Source: JACKAL01 sp964400355 | GTDB taxonomy: Bacteria > Bdellovibrionota > Bdellovibrionia > Bdellovibrionales > JAGQZY01 | NCBI GenBank assembly: GCA_964400355.1 | Contig: CAYNTO010000013.1 | Coordinates: 10,390-74,389, forward strand | Length of the DNA: 64,000 bases | Reading direction: 5' to 3' | In this document: piece by piece, positions 9,111-17,487 of the stretch | Layout: every line of letters starts with the position of its first letter | Position numbering within the stretch: the first letter of the stretch is position 1 | Translations under genes and position numbers: made by a program | Notes under the pieces: generated by a model | Told to the model about the DNA's origin: nothing | Database searches by the model: none | What the model saw: only the letters and a program-made list of their open reading frames with translations

Positions 9111-9332
9111 TTGGTTTCAATCAATACCTTTAAAGCCTTGATAATATTGCGTTTAAGCGATTTGCTTAGTTGTTATTCAAGCGTAAGTATATGAATTAGA
9201 TAAGCTATTTAGATTTTATGCGATTTTACAACATCACAATTTCATTTCTTACATTGGCGCGCGGACAGAATTAAAATTGCTGCGCATAAATTAGAATTGA
9301 GCTTGATTCCCAGTTTGCAATGAACGCTGAAA

Positions 9333-10193
9333 ATGATTTGGTGGCTACTGCTGGTGTGTCTATGGCGAGTGATGGGGGTCGGCGAAACGAGCACTGCGGC
9401 AGTTACGAACCCACTCCACGTGTGGTGCCTGAGTTACCGTGAATGGCGAGAACTCCCACAACTTTACAATGGACTTATCTGCGGCTCAAAAGATATTGGA
9501 ACCCCTCTTACCACCCTCTTTCAATCGGTGGGCCTTTACCATGTTATGGTCGTCTCCGGCAGCCATCTCATTTTTATCGATCGCTATATCAATAGGTTTT
9601 TGGCACACGTTCCAGTTGCAAACAAAAATGTTTTTTACAAACTGATCACTCGCGGCACTGCGCTCTCGCTTTACTCTTACATGTGTTTACTCAACGCGCC
9701 CGTGCTTCGCGCCCTATTTGGTCTTTTATGTCAGCATCTATCATCGCGTTGGACTCTATCGTTGAAAAGCGATCAGCTCATTCTCGCAAGCGGTTTACTC
9801 ACTCTTATTGTGTTTCCAGATTGGATCCTTTCCTTGTCCCTGCAGTTGTCTTGGGTCGCAGCACTCTGTATGTCACTCGCTGTATCGGGGCCAGTAAAGG
9901 CGTGTCTATGCCTCCTTTATATTGCTCCGTTGCTTGGCGCGCAGAGCCCCCTTTTTGCCATCAACAACATCCTGTTTTTAGTGGCATTCGACGTGCTCTA
10001 TTTTCCCCTCACTGCACTCACTTTCCTGATACCGGGCAGTACGTGGATTGCGAACCTAAGCTGGTCCATCGCACTCGAGGCTCTTCGCCAGTTGCCGGCC
10101 ACGCCCGTCAACGCCGTGGACTTTGGCGACGTGGCGAGTGGATGGCTGATCGTGTTCGCACTGCATTTAGTGCATTTTTGGATCCGTCGATGA
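9333..10193 (+). CDS. comEC: ComEC/Rec2-type DNA uptake channel, competence domain only
   Basis: Inner-membrane channel for single-stranded DNA during natural transformation. The 286-residue protein is mostly hydrophobic. It carries the ComEC hallmark GLYHVMVVSGSHL at about residues 67-79 and the conserved pattern of later membrane helices. Full ComEC proteins are usually 600-800 residues, with an N-terminal OB-like domain and a C-terminal metallo-β-lactamase domain. Here the N-terminal part is absent or very reduced, and the β-lactamase part is a separate downstream gene. The stop overlaps that gene's ATG by 4 nt. The ribosome-binding site before ATG 9333 is weak. Confidence 0.8.
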   Translation: MIWWLLLVCLWRVMGVGETSTAAVTNPLHVWCLSYREWRELPQLYNGLICGSKDIGTPLTTLFQSVGLYHVMVVSGSHLIFIDRYINRFLAHVPVANKNVFYKLITRGTALSLYSYMCLLNAPVLRALFGLLCQHLSSRWTLSLKSDQLILASGLLTLIVFPDWILSLSLQLSWVAALCMSLAVSGPVKACLCLLYIAPLLGAQSPLFAINNILFLVAFDVLYFPLTALTFLIPGSTWIANLSWSIALEALRQLPATPVNAVDFGDVASGWLIVFALHLVHFWIRR

Positions 10194-10897
10194 AAACAGT
10201 CCTGCTCTTTTTGGGCATCGCACTTTACGCTCATCCAATCTCCAGTGCCCAGCCTTCGCTACTGATCGTATGGAATGTGGGGCAAGGATCCTGGACAACA
10301 GTTGTCGATAAAACGAAATGTTGGCATTTTGACATGGGCGGCGAGTTCTCGGCACAGCAGCAACAATTGCTTGGCCTGTGTCAACGCAAGGTGAATGTCC
10401 TTGCTCTCACACATTTAGATCGCGACCACACAAGTTTTATTCGCAAATACACCCATTCTTTGCAGCTGTGCCTGTTTTTCAAAAAAACGTTTTCACTTCC
10501 TAAGAAGTGGAAGTCACTGGCTGATTGCCGGGAGCCCACCGAGCCTTTACGAGTTCTTTATTCGTCTAAATTTAAATTTAAAAATGAATCGCACATGTAC
10601 CTATGGAAAAAATTGCTTCTCGTCACGGGTGATAGCTACAAAACCGCCGAGATCCAGTTGAGCAAAAATCATTTGCTCCAATTTCCTAAGTTTTTCTTGG
10701 TGGGTCATCACGGCAGTAAAACCAGCTCCCACCCCTTGTTTATATCTCAACTAAAAAGTATCAGCCAGGCTATCGTGAGCGCTCGACGCCACAAGTACGG
10801 GCACCCCCATTTTACTACCCGAACTACGTTTCGACGTTATCGTGTACCGCTTATTGAAACACAAAATTTTGGAACTTTGATTTACGAGCTCAACTGA
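10190..10897 (+). CDS. ComEC metallo-β-lactamase-fold domain as a separate protein
   Basis: Protein of 235 residues with an N-terminal hydrophobic segment or signal (MKTVLLFLGIALYAHPISSA). It then has the ComEC-type metallo-hydrolase fold: WNVGQGSW, THLDRDHT (the metal-binding HxxxDH) and VGHHGSKTSS. In one-piece ComEC this domain is thought to degrade the non-transported strand. ATG 10190 overlaps the stop of the channel gene (ATGA), so the two are translationally coupled and probably form one functional ComEC. A strong terminator follows at 10908-10933. Confidence 0.83.
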   Translation: MKTVLLFLGIALYAHPISSAQPSLLIVWNVGQGSWTTVVDKTKCWHFDMGGEFSAQQQQLLGLCQRKVNVLALTHLDRDHTSFIRKYTHSLQLCLFFKKTFSLPKKWKSLADCREPTEPLRVLYSSKFKFKNESHMYLWKKLLLVTGDSYKTAEIQLSKNHLLQFPKFFLVGHHGSKTSSHPLFISQLKSISQAIVSARRHKYGHPHFTTRTTFRRYRVPLIETQNFGTLIYELN

Positions 10898-10907
10898 TCT
10901 CAAAATA

Positions 10908-10933
10908 AAAGGGCCAACTCCTGTTGGCCCTTT
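10908..10933. terminator. Strong bidirectional terminator between comEC and ald
   Basis: Perfect 11-bp stem AAAGGGCCAAC / GTTGGCCCTTT with a 4-nt loop and A/T runs on both sides, between convergent genes. Confidence 0.9.
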
Positions 10934-10960
10934 ATTTATAAACTGTTAACTCTGACTCCA

Positions 10961-12070
10961 CTATTTAATTTTGAGTGGCTTGTACGGGAGATTGAGATCC
11001 GTTGCAACCGGTTCATAAACCACGTCACCGCCGTACACGTTTACACCTTTGTACAATGGAGCACTTTTCGCAATCGCATCTTCGAGGCCCATTTGCGCAA
11101 TCATGGACGCATACTTAAATGTGGCATTGTTGAGAGCATACGTCGATGTGCGCGCTACAACGCCAGGCATGTTTGGAACGCAGTAGTGAATCACGCCATC
11201 TACCTCGTATGTTGGGTTGACGTGGCTGGTAGGCTTGCATGTTTCGATACAACCACCTTGATCCACAGCTACGTCCACGATCACGCTTCCCGGTTGCATG
11301 CGCCCTACCATTTCACGAGTTACAAGACGAGGGGCCTTACGGCCGGGAATAAGAACTGCACCCACAACGAGATCAGACCTCACCACAGCATCTTCGATAT
11401 TTTGAAGATTGGAGTACATTGTAGTCACGCGACCCTGGAAAATATCATCCAAATAAGCCAAGCGCGCGTGGTTCACATCGAGGATGGTCACTTCTGCGCC
11501 GAGGCCCACAGCCATTTTTGCGGAGTTGATACCGACCACACCGCCACCAATCACCGTCACTTTACCGCGTGCCACGCCCGTAACACCACCGAGGAGAATG
11601 CCTTTACCGCCTTTGTCTTTTTGCAGGTAATAAGCGCCCACCTGAGTGGCCATGCGTCCAGCGACTTCACTCATCGGGGTGAGCAATGGGAGCTGACCGG
11701 ATTCATCCTGAATGGTTTCGTAGGCCACAGACTTCACTTCGCGCTCGGCGAGAACTTTGGTGAGTTCGGGCTCTGCGGCCAAATGCAAATACGTGTACAG
11801 TATTTGGTCTTTCTTCATCAATTTGTATTCCGGTGGAAGTGGCTCTTTCACCTTAATGATCATTTCAGCGGTATCGTAGATTTCTTCCGCCGTATCGAGA
11901 AGTTGAGCGCCGGCGCGGATGTAATCTTCGTTTTTGATCATCGAACCGATACCGGCATCCTTTTGCACAAATAGTTTATGGCCTTCTGCCACCAATTGTT
12001 TAACATTGGCTTCGGTTAGACCCACACGGTTTTCGCTAATTTTGATTTCTTTGGGTACCCCAATAATCAT
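10961..12070 (-). CDS. ald: Alanine dehydrogenase
   Basis: NAD-dependent oxidative deamination of L-alanine to pyruvate and ammonium. The 369 residues match the family length. It begins with the typical MIIGVPKEIK...ENRVGLT. It has the TYLHLAAEP stretch with the catalytic histidine and the nucleotide-binding GGGVVGINSA. The start at 12070 is fixed by homology and by GAGAGG 5 nt upstream; the frame extends 27 codons further without support. A promoter-like pair lies at 12123-12151. The gene is monocistronic and convergent with comEC. Confidence 0.96.
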   Translation of the reverse strand: MIIGVPKEIKISENRVGLTEANVKQLVAEGHKLFVQKDAGIGSMIKNEDYIRAGAQLLDTAEEIYDTAEMIIKVKEPLPPEYKLMKKDQILYTYLHLAAEPELTKVLAEREVKSVAYETIQDESGQLPLLTPMSEVAGRMATQVGAYYLQKDKGGKGILLGGVTGVARGKVTVIGGGVVGINSAKMAVGLGAEVTILDVNHARLAYLDDIFQGRVTTMYSNLQNIEDAVVRSDLVVGAVLIPGRKAPRLVTREMVGRMQPGSVIVDVAVDQGGCIETCKPTSHVNPTYEVDGVIHYCVPNMPGVVARTSTYALNNATFKYASMIAQMGLEDAIAKSAPLYKGVNVYGGDVVYEPVATDLNLPYKPLKIK

Positions 12071-12122
12071 ATCAACCTCTCTCGAATGCGAGCCGCAAAG
12101 GCCCTGGAATATGTTTGACGCA

Positions 12123-12151
12123 GAATTACGATAGGAAGGGGATTTGGTCAA
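12123..12151 (-). promoter_or_regulatory. Possible ald promoter
   Basis: On the minus strand, TTGACC (12146-12151) is followed after 17 nt by TAATTC (12123-12128). The -35 is good and the -10 is weak. It lies about 55 nt upstream of the ald start. Confidence 0.35.
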
Positions 12152-12264
12152 TAAAAGAGTCGTTCCTCGTCGTGAAGGAGTCTATGACTCACCCCTGCCC
12201 GATGTCTGTAGTAATTGTACTGTGACATCGACGCGGGCACTGAATTCTTTATCAGCATGGCGGA

Positions 12265-12285
12265 GGAGATGAGCGGCTCATCTCC
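12265..12285. repeat. Perfect 10-bp palindrome in the ald/lipoprotein intergenic region
   Basis: GGAGATGAGC and GCTCATCTCC are separated by a single base. A second hairpin, CGATGTC/GACATCG, lies about 50 bp upstream. There is no T-run, so this is an operator or structured-leader candidate. The surrounding 12071-12362 region holds no gene. Confidence 0.5.
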
Positions 12286-12362
12286 CTTAGATTAGCCCTG
12301 TTTTTAGACATACATCCCTACGGTCCATTGACACCCTAAAGACACAACCAGTAAAAAAGGGA

Positions 12363-12788
12363 ATGATTAGATCGCGACTCCTACTCGTAATTTTCGTAAT
12401 TTGCAGCACGTCGACAGTATTTTCCGGCTGTGCCACCGAGGCCAAGTATAAAGCGAATCTCGATGCCTGGAACGGGCAAAGTGCACAAAACCTGATTCGG
12501 GTGTTTGGAAAGCCGGATGATACGAAAGACACGCCTGATGGAAGCTCACAGCTCATATACACGCGTGATGCCTTTCAGGAATCTATGAGAACTACTGATT
12601 ATCAGAACCTCATGGAACAGCATGAGCAGATGCGGGCAAGCGATAACAACGTACCTATCAGCACACTGGGGACGGCTGTTCCTACAAGGCAGTCCGCCCA
12701 TTTCTTTTGCAAAACAACATTCGACGTGGATAAAAGCGGAAACATCATTCGCTCTACGTTTTACGGCAACAACTGCACATCACGCTAA
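12363..12788 (+). CDS. Small lipoprotein
   Basis: Protein of 141 residues with a lipoprotein signal peptide. The lipobox VFSGC puts the lipidated cysteine at residue 23. The mature part starts with a short helix and a VFGKPDD turn, then a QLIYTRD strand. Near the C-terminus is CKTTFDVDKSGNI...NNC, where two cysteines could pair. The arrangement resembles the small BamE/SmpA-like lipoproteins, but this is only a shape argument. AAGGGA lies directly before the ATG. A hairpin terminator follows at 12808-12827. Confidence 0.75.
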   Translation: MIRSRLLLVIFVICSTSTVFSGCATEAKYKANLDAWNGQSAQNLIRVFGKPDDTKDTPDGSSQLIYTRDAFQESMRTTDYQNLMEQHEQMRASDNNVPISTLGTAVPTRQSAHFFCKTTFDVDKSGNIIRSTFYGNNCTSR

Positions 12789-12807
12789 TCTCACACTTTC
12801 AATTTGT

Positions 12808-12827
12808 GAGGCAGAATGCCTCTTCTT
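12808..12827 (+). terminator. Terminator of the small lipoprotein gene
   Basis: GAGGCA-GAA-TGCCTC followed by TTCTT. It lies 20 nt after the stop and ends inside the stop codon of convergent lpxC. Confidence 0.55.
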
Positions 12828-13725
12828 AAGCAAAAGGAATTTGAAATTGAGGCACTTGTGGGAACTCTTTCCCTAGATCGACGAGTTTGGTTTTTTCTGG
12901 TGAGGACAGAATGGCTTTATTGAGCTGATTCATTAAATCATGGCCGGCTTTAAACAGCACAACGTGACCCAACAGCGGCCGCCCCAGTGTGACCAAATCG
13001 CCAATAGCGTCGAGCACCTTGTGACGGACGAACTCATCTGGAAATCGCAAGCCACTCGGATTCATCACCGTGTCGTCGTCGAGCACGATGGCGTTGTCGA
13101 GGGTTCCGCCGCGGGCCAAACCACGGCTGCGCAAAGCTTCCACATCGCGCAAAAAACCGAAGGTGCGGGCGGGAGCTATGTCTTTCTCGAAATTGGCGAC
13201 GTTCACGTCGATATCATATTTTTGCTGGCCTATACTGGGATGGGGAAAATCGATGGTGCAGGTGACGCGCAGGCCATTGTAGGGCACCACGTACGCATGC
13301 TTCTCAGAGTTACCAACAAATATAGGTTGGTTCACAAAAATGTATTTGCGAGGCATGTCCTGCTCGACCACGCCTGCTTTTAATAGCTCTTTTAAAAAGG
13401 TCAGCGCGCTGCCGTCGGCGATGGGTATCTCAGGGCCGCTCAATTCAATGTACAAGTTATCGATGCGCAATGCAGTGATCGACGACAAACAGTGTTCCAC
13501 TGTCGACACTGCAAAATGTTCGTTGCCGAGGGTGGTTGCGTAGGAGGTGGCACTTACAAAATTGGCGAGCACCGACAACGACGGACACCCTGGTAAATCT
13601 CGACGCACAAAATACACGCCAGTATCTGGTGGCGCTGGACAAAAGGAAATGCTCGCTTCTGCACCCGTGTGGAGACCCACGCCGGTGATTGTGACTTTCT
13701 TACGGATAGTTTGCTGTAAAAACAT
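12826..13725 (-). CDS. lpxC: UDP-3-O-acyl-N-acetylglucosamine deacetylase LpxC
   Basis: Zinc enzyme for the committed step of lipid A synthesis. The 299 residues are near the usual 305. Zinc ligands are visible in TVEHCLSS and in HKVLDAIGDL, and the catalytic AGHDLMN histidine is present. The N-terminus QQTIRKKVTITGVGLHTG is typical. The ATG lies 6 nt after the ruvB stop, so it is the last gene of ruvC-ruvA-ruvB-lpxC. LpxC shows that the organism makes lipid A. Confidence 0.96.
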   Translation of the reverse strand: MFLQQTIRKKVTITGVGLHTGAEASISFCPAPPDTGVYFVRRDLPGCPSLSVLANFVSATSYATTLGNEHFAVSTVEHCLSSITALRIDNLYIELSGPEIPIADGSALTFLKELLKAGVVEQDMPRKYIFVNQPIFVGNSEKHAYVVPYNGLRVTCTIDFPHPSIGQQKYDIDVNVANFEKDIAPARTFGFLRDVEALRSRGLARGGTLDNAIVLDDDTVMNPSGLRFPDEFVRHKVLDAIGDLVTLGRPLLGHVVLFKAGHDLMNQLNKAILSSPEKTKLVDLGKEFPQVPQFQIPFA

Positions 13726-13731
13726 TTTTAC

Positions 13732-14742
13732 TCAACCGTTCATTTCTACGCTGGTAAAATGCTGTTTGGCCAATTCGGTCGCCATACGCCCGCGCGGCGT
13801 TTTTAAAAGTAAACCTTCTTGAATCAAAAAGGGTTCGTACACTTCCTCGATGGTGCCTTTGTCCTCGGACAAAGCGGCCGAAAGAGTTTCCAGACCCACC
13901 GGATTGTTCTGAAACTTGTTAATCAGCACATCGAGGATCTTGCGATCCATTTCGTCGAGGCCCATGTTGTCCACTTCCATTTTGTTCAACGCTTTTGCGG
14001 CCAGCTCCACATCAATCAGACCATTGTTCATGATCTGCGCGAAATCGCGAACACGCCGCAAAAGCCTGTTCGCGATACGTGGCGTGCCTCGACTGCGCTT
14101 GGCGATCTCCATAGCGCCCTGAGGCGCCAACTCGACGCCGAGAACCTCCGCCGAGCGCGTGAGAATTTTAACAAGTTGTTCGCGATCATAAAAATTCAAT
14201 CGCTCGACAATTCCAAACCGATCGCGAAACGGCGCATTCAGTAAACCGGCGCGCGTCGTGGCTCCAATCAACGTGAAGGGTGCAAGTTTAAATTTCATGG
14301 TGCGCGCACCAAGCCCATCGCCGGTAATAATGTCCACGTAGTAATCTTCCATGGCACTGTACAAGTACTCCTCGATCGTTCTGTGCAAGCGATGAATCTC
14401 GTCGATAAAGAGAACCGAATTGGGTTGAAGACTCGTAAGGATCGCCGCTAAATCGCCTTTTTTATCGAGAGCAGGACCACTGGTGGATTTGAGGTCCACG
14501 CCCAGTTCGGTGGCGATCAGATGAGCCAACGTGGTTTTACCTAAACCAGGAGGACCACTAAACAGAGCGTGGTCCATGGGCTCAGAGCGATTCTTAGCAG
14601 CCTGAATGTATATTTTTAATTTTTCGACAATATTTTTTTGACCAGGAAACTCCGAAAATGAACTCGGCCGTAAACGATTTTCCCAAAAATTATCACCATC
14701 GCTGACTTCGCCAGATAGGATTTCTCTTTCGTTGCCTATCAT
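13732..14742 (-). CDS. ruvB: Holliday junction branch migration ATPase RuvB
   Basis: AAA+ motor that drives branch migration with RuvA. The 336 residues include Walker A GPPGLGKTT, Walker B DEIHRL, sensor GATTRAGLL with the downstream RDRFG arginine finger region, and the C-terminal winged helix ending in TPRGR. It starts one base inside the ruvA stop (TAATG). The N-terminal 20 residues are acidic and variable, as usual. Confidence 0.97.
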   Translation of the reverse strand: MIGNEREILSGEVSDGDNFWENRLRPSSFSEFPGQKNIVEKLKIYIQAAKNRSEPMDHALFSGPPGLGKTTLAHLIATELGVDLKSTSGPALDKKGDLAAILTSLQPNSVLFIDEIHRLHRTIEEYLYSAMEDYYVDIITGDGLGARTMKFKLAPFTLIGATTRAGLLNAPFRDRFGIVERLNFYDREQLVKILTRSAEVLGVELAPQGAMEIAKRSRGTPRIANRLLRRVRDFAQIMNNGLIDVELAAKALNKMEVDNMGLDEMDRKILDVLINKFQNNPVGLETLSAALSEDKGTIEEVYEPFLIQEGLLLKTPRGRMATELAKQHFTSVEMNG

Positions 14743-15305
14743 TAGCGACCTCCCAGAAGTGATAAAGCGTGGCGCAACTGATCCTCAAACGGAAGTTCCT
14801 GTTCCACCGTGTTGAGAACTTTATCGATGTCCGCAGGTTTAAATCCCAAATGCGTGAGCGCCGATTGTAGTTCAGTTTTTGTGGATGTGGCAGCCGATGG
14901 CGCGTCGAGGACGAGCTTTCCGCGCAATGACAATATCATTTGCTCCGCGGTTTTCTTGCCGACTTTTGGAAGCTGGCACAAACCTTTGATGTCTTCACTC
15001 TCGATAAGGTTGATGATTTGATCGAGGGTCGCACCGGAAAGAATTTGAATGGCGAGCTTGGGACCGATTCCATTGACTTTAATTAAACTTTCGAACAAAT
15101 GCTTTTCCACTTTTGAGGAAAAACCAAACAAACTAAAAGCATCCTCGCGCACATGGGTGTGAACCCAGACCGCGGAGTCGGCTCCGATGTTCATGTCCTC
15201 TAGAGTATTTTTAGAAGCGGTCACATCGTAGCCCACACCCTGAACATCTAAAATCAGCGCGTTGTCTTGAATTTCAAAAACCTTGCCTCTTAAATAGGCT
15301 ATCAT
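14742..15305 (-). CDS. ruvA: Holliday junction binding protein RuvA
   Basis: Tetrameric junction-binding subunit. The 187 residues have the N-terminal OB fold (MIAYLRGKVFEI), two helix-hairpin-helix motifs (VNGIGPKLAIQIL and LPKVGKKTAEQMI) and the C-terminal RuvB-binding three-helix domain. The ATG overlaps the ruvC stop by 4 nt. Its own stop overlaps the ruvB start by one base. Confidence 0.97.
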   Translation of the reverse strand: MIAYLRGKVFEIQDNALILDVQGVGYDVTASKNTLEDMNIGADSAVWVHTHVREDAFSLFGFSSKVEKHLFESLIKVNGIGPKLAIQILSGATLDQIINLIESEDIKGLCQLPKVGKKTAEQMILSLRGKLVLDAPSAATSTKTELQSALTHLGFKPADIDKVLNTVEQELPFEDQLRHALSLLGGR

Positions 15306-15817
15306 AAATCGATCCCCGTTCCTTGAAAACGCCGCACAAGATCCATACGCATACTATGATAAAACGCCAATGCCAATGCATCCGATGCGTCCATGTCCTT
15401 GGTGCCTACTTTTGCAGCGCTAATACCCAGCTGCGAATATAACAACATTTGAACTTGCTCTTTACTGGCAGCACCAGAACCAGTAATACCCTGCTTTACT
15501 GTGCGCGGCGTGTATTCATGAACCTCAGCGCCCACGCTCACGGCCTCGTTCATACAAATACCTCGGATGTGCCCGAGCTTAAAGGCGCTATCCACATTTT
15601 TGCCAAGAAAGATTTTTTCGATCACACAGGCGTGCGGCTTCCACTGCCGAATGAGTGGTGCTACCTGTTCGGCCATGGAAAAGAGCCGCTTGGAAAATGT
15701 ATCGTGCTTACCACAGCGGAGAACTCCACCAGCCAAAAAACGCACCCCTTTGGCGTTTTTCTCTAAAACGCCGTAACCGAGAACTTGGGTGCCAGGATCG
15801 ATGCCGATGATGACCAT
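15302..15817 (-). CDS. ruvC: Crossover junction endodeoxyribonuclease RuvC
   Basis: Resolves Holliday junctions. The 171 residues match the family (173 in E. coli). Acidic active-site residues are seen in GIDPGT (D7), VIEKIF and the C-terminal DASDAL pair. The start at 15817 fits the conserved MVIIGIDPG and has GGAGG 11 nt upstream. The frame runs 20 codons further upstream without homology. It is the first gene of the ruvCAB-lpxC operon. Confidence 0.97.
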   Translation of the reverse strand: MVIIGIDPGTQVLGYGVLEKNAKGVRFLAGGVLRCGKHDTFSKRLFSMAEQVAPLIRQWKPHACVIEKIFLGKNVDSAFKLGHIRGICMNEAVSVGAEVHEYTPRTVKQGITGSGAASKEQVQMLLYSQLGISAAKVGTKDMDASDALALAFYHSMRMDLVRRFQGTGIDL

Positions 15818-15974
15818 TTGAGTGAATTCCTCCAAAAGATGCGGCCACAGGCCGTTTGCGTTCACTTTTGAACACAAATTAGATTATCAAAGTTGAGATT
15901 GGCTTTACAAGAAAAAGCATGTCTTCGCTGACAAATAGGTTTTGCGAATTCAGAATGTCATGTAATCTGTAGTC

Positions 15975-16697
15975 ATGTACTCCGATAAAACCATCGAAGA
16001 ATACCAGCTGCTACTGATGCGCACCCCCTCGTCGCGCGTCTTTGCGCCACTTGCGGAATCGTATCGGAAAATGGGATTGCTGCAGCAAGCTCTCGAAATT
16101 TGTGAAAAAGGAGTCAAATTTAATCCCGACTACCCGGCAGGCCTTGTGGCTTACGGGAAAGTGTTGTTCGAGGTGAATCGTTTTGACGAAGCCGCACAAA
16201 TTTTTGGCAGAGCCGCGCATTTGCAGAGCGACAGCATCCTCGCTCACAAATTAAAAGCGCTCAGTTTAGCCAAACTTGGAAAACATCGCGAGGCATTGCA
16301 GTCCTACAAGCATGTGCTTTTCTTAAGCCCCACCGATGCTCAAGCTAAAAAATATGTCGAAAACTGGGAGTACCTGGAGTCCACCGATTACCAAGCGAGC
16401 ACTTTCGAGGTGGATGGCCAGGAAAAAGATCTCATCTCCGATTCCGATCCCATTCACGTCTCTCATTTTGTCGATGCGCTGATTGTCCGCAATGAAATAG
16501 CACGGGCCAAATCAATTGTGGAAACGGCTTTGTGTATCTGGAACAATGACCCATTTTTGGAAAAACAATTGGCCGTGATCAATGAATTTGCCAACGATGA
16601 ACGCCGCGAGAAAAACAGCAAAGCGCTTCGCCAAGTGACAGTCAAAAAAGACCTTTTGATGAACTTGCTTCAACGCATTGAATCCTTGCGTTCCTAA
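15975..16697 (+). CDS. Tetratricopeptide repeat protein
   Basis: Cytoplasmic protein of 240 residues with no signal peptide. Three to four TPR units cover residues about 20-130 (AEAYRKMGLLQQALEI-like, YGKVLFEVNRFDEAA, KLGKHREALQSY). After that comes an acidic linker and a helical tail. It is likely a protein-interaction scaffold. It lies about 100 bp upstream of efp on the same strand, but efp has its own promoter, so no operon is required. The specific function is unknown. Confidence 0.75.
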   Translation: MYSDKTIEEYQLLLMRTPSSRVFAPLAESYRKMGLLQQALEICEKGVKFNPDYPAGLVAYGKVLFEVNRFDEAAQIFGRAAHLQSDSILAHKLKALSLAKLGKHREALQSYKHVLFLSPTDAQAKKYVENWEYLESTDYQASTFEVDGQEKDLISDSDPIHVSHFVDALIVRNEIARAKSIVETALCIWNNDPFLEKQLAVINEFANDERREKNSKALRQVTVKKDLLMNLLQRIESLRS

Positions 16698-16743
16698 TTC
16701 TGGCGCCACTTTCCAGACACAGCCTTTTTTTAATGAATTTCCC

Positions 16744-16772
16744 TTGACCAAATAACCCCAGACTCTTTTAAT
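16744..16772 (+). promoter_or_regulatory. Sigma70-like promoter for efp
   Basis: TTGACC (16744-16749), 17-nt spacer, TTTAAT (16767-16772). It lies 30 nt upstream of the efp ATG. Both boxes match the consensus at 5 of 6 positions. Confidence 0.65.
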
Positions 16773-16801
16773 GGCCTGAAATTCTTCGAAAAAGGTGAAC
16801 T

Positions 16802-17365
16802 ATGTACAGCACAGCTGATTTTAAAAAAGGTTTAAAAATATTAATCGATGGCCAGCCGTTTTCGGTTGTAGATTTCCAGCACGTCAAACCAGGTAAAGGG
16901 AATCAGTTCACCCGCACCAAACTCAAAAACATGATCACTGGCACAAATCTGGAAAAGACCTACAAGTCTGGGGAAAAGTTCGAAGTTCCCGATGTGATGA
17001 CACGCGATTGCACCTATCTTTACAAAGACGATACTGGCTACACATTCATGGATAAAGAAAACTATGAACAGTACATTATGACTGCCGATGAAGCTGGCGA
17101 TGCTGTTAATTATCTCACCGAGAATCTTGAAGTGACCATTTTGTTTTTCAATTCCCGCGCCATCGGTGTGGATGTTCCAACTTCGGTCTATCTCCATGTG
17201 ACACAAACCGACCCGGGCCACAAAGGCAACACGGTCACCGGCGGATCAAAGCCGGCAACCTTGGAAACAGGTCTCACGGTGAACGTCCCGCTGCATGTTG
17301 TAGAAGGCGATCGCCTAAAGATCGACTCGCGCACGGGAGAATACGTCGAACGCGCCAACAAATAA
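16802..17365 (+). CDS. efp: Translation elongation factor P
   Basis: Relieves ribosome stalling at polyproline. The 187 residues form three β-barrel domains. The tip loop KPGKGN carries lysine K32 at the position that is lysine K34 in E. coli, which points to lysine-type modification rather than the arginine rhamnosylation type. AAAGGTGAAC precedes the ATG. No modification gene (epmA/epmB) is in the window. The Pro-rich proteins nearby, such as secG and the subtilase, could be substrates. Confidence 0.96.
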   Translation: MYSTADFKKGLKILIDGQPFSVVDFQHVKPGKGNQFTRTKLKNMITGTNLEKTYKSGEKFEVPDVMTRDCTYLYKDDTGYTFMDKENYEQYIMTADEAGDAVNYLTENLEVTILFFNSRAIGVDVPTSVYLHVTQTDPGHKGNTVTGGSKPATLETGLTVNVPLHVVEGDRLKIDSRTGEYVERANK

Positions 17366-17370
17366 GGTCG

Positions 17371-17487
17371 GACATCGGCAAAGTCTCGCATCCTTCGTTG
17401 CTTGGTCGGGCTGCTTGTGCGGCGTACTTGCGTACGCCTCCGCGCAACCCTCGGTCGCGCCTCGGCTTCGAGCCTTTTCCGAGTGTC
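17371..17487. repeat. Long imperfect palindrome downstream of efp
   Basis: A 117-bp G+C-rich block starting 5 nt after the efp stop. Its two halves are imperfect reverse complements: GACA-TCGG at the left end matches CCGA-GTGTC at the right end, and the centre is GGCGTAC-TTGC-GTACGCC (17421-17438). There is no T-run. It looks like a REP- or MITE-like intergenic element or a large hairpin at the 3' end of efp. The rest of 17366-17667 holds no gene. Confidence 0.55.

Larger units (their letters stand above)
8948..9332. other. A+T-rich intergenic region between divergent LysM and comEC genes
   Basis: 385 bp without a credible gene. It holds two inverted repeats (9006-9030 and 9092-9110), and the second is flanked by a direct repeat TTTCAATCAAT (9061-9071 and 9115-9125). 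It must contain divergent promoters for the LysM/dprA unit and the comEC unit. No clear -35/-10 pair could be fixed. Confidence 0.6.

Noticed and set aside
9683..10189. Long upstream extension in the frame of the ComEC metallo-β-lactamase gene
   Set aside because: It overlaps the channel coding region in another frame. The ATG at 10190, overlapping the channel gene stop, gives a protein that starts with a signal-like helix.
11093..11974. Plus-strand frame of 293 codons inside ald
   Set aside because: It is antisense to a clearly conserved alanine dehydrogenase, His-rich and without ribosome-binding site.
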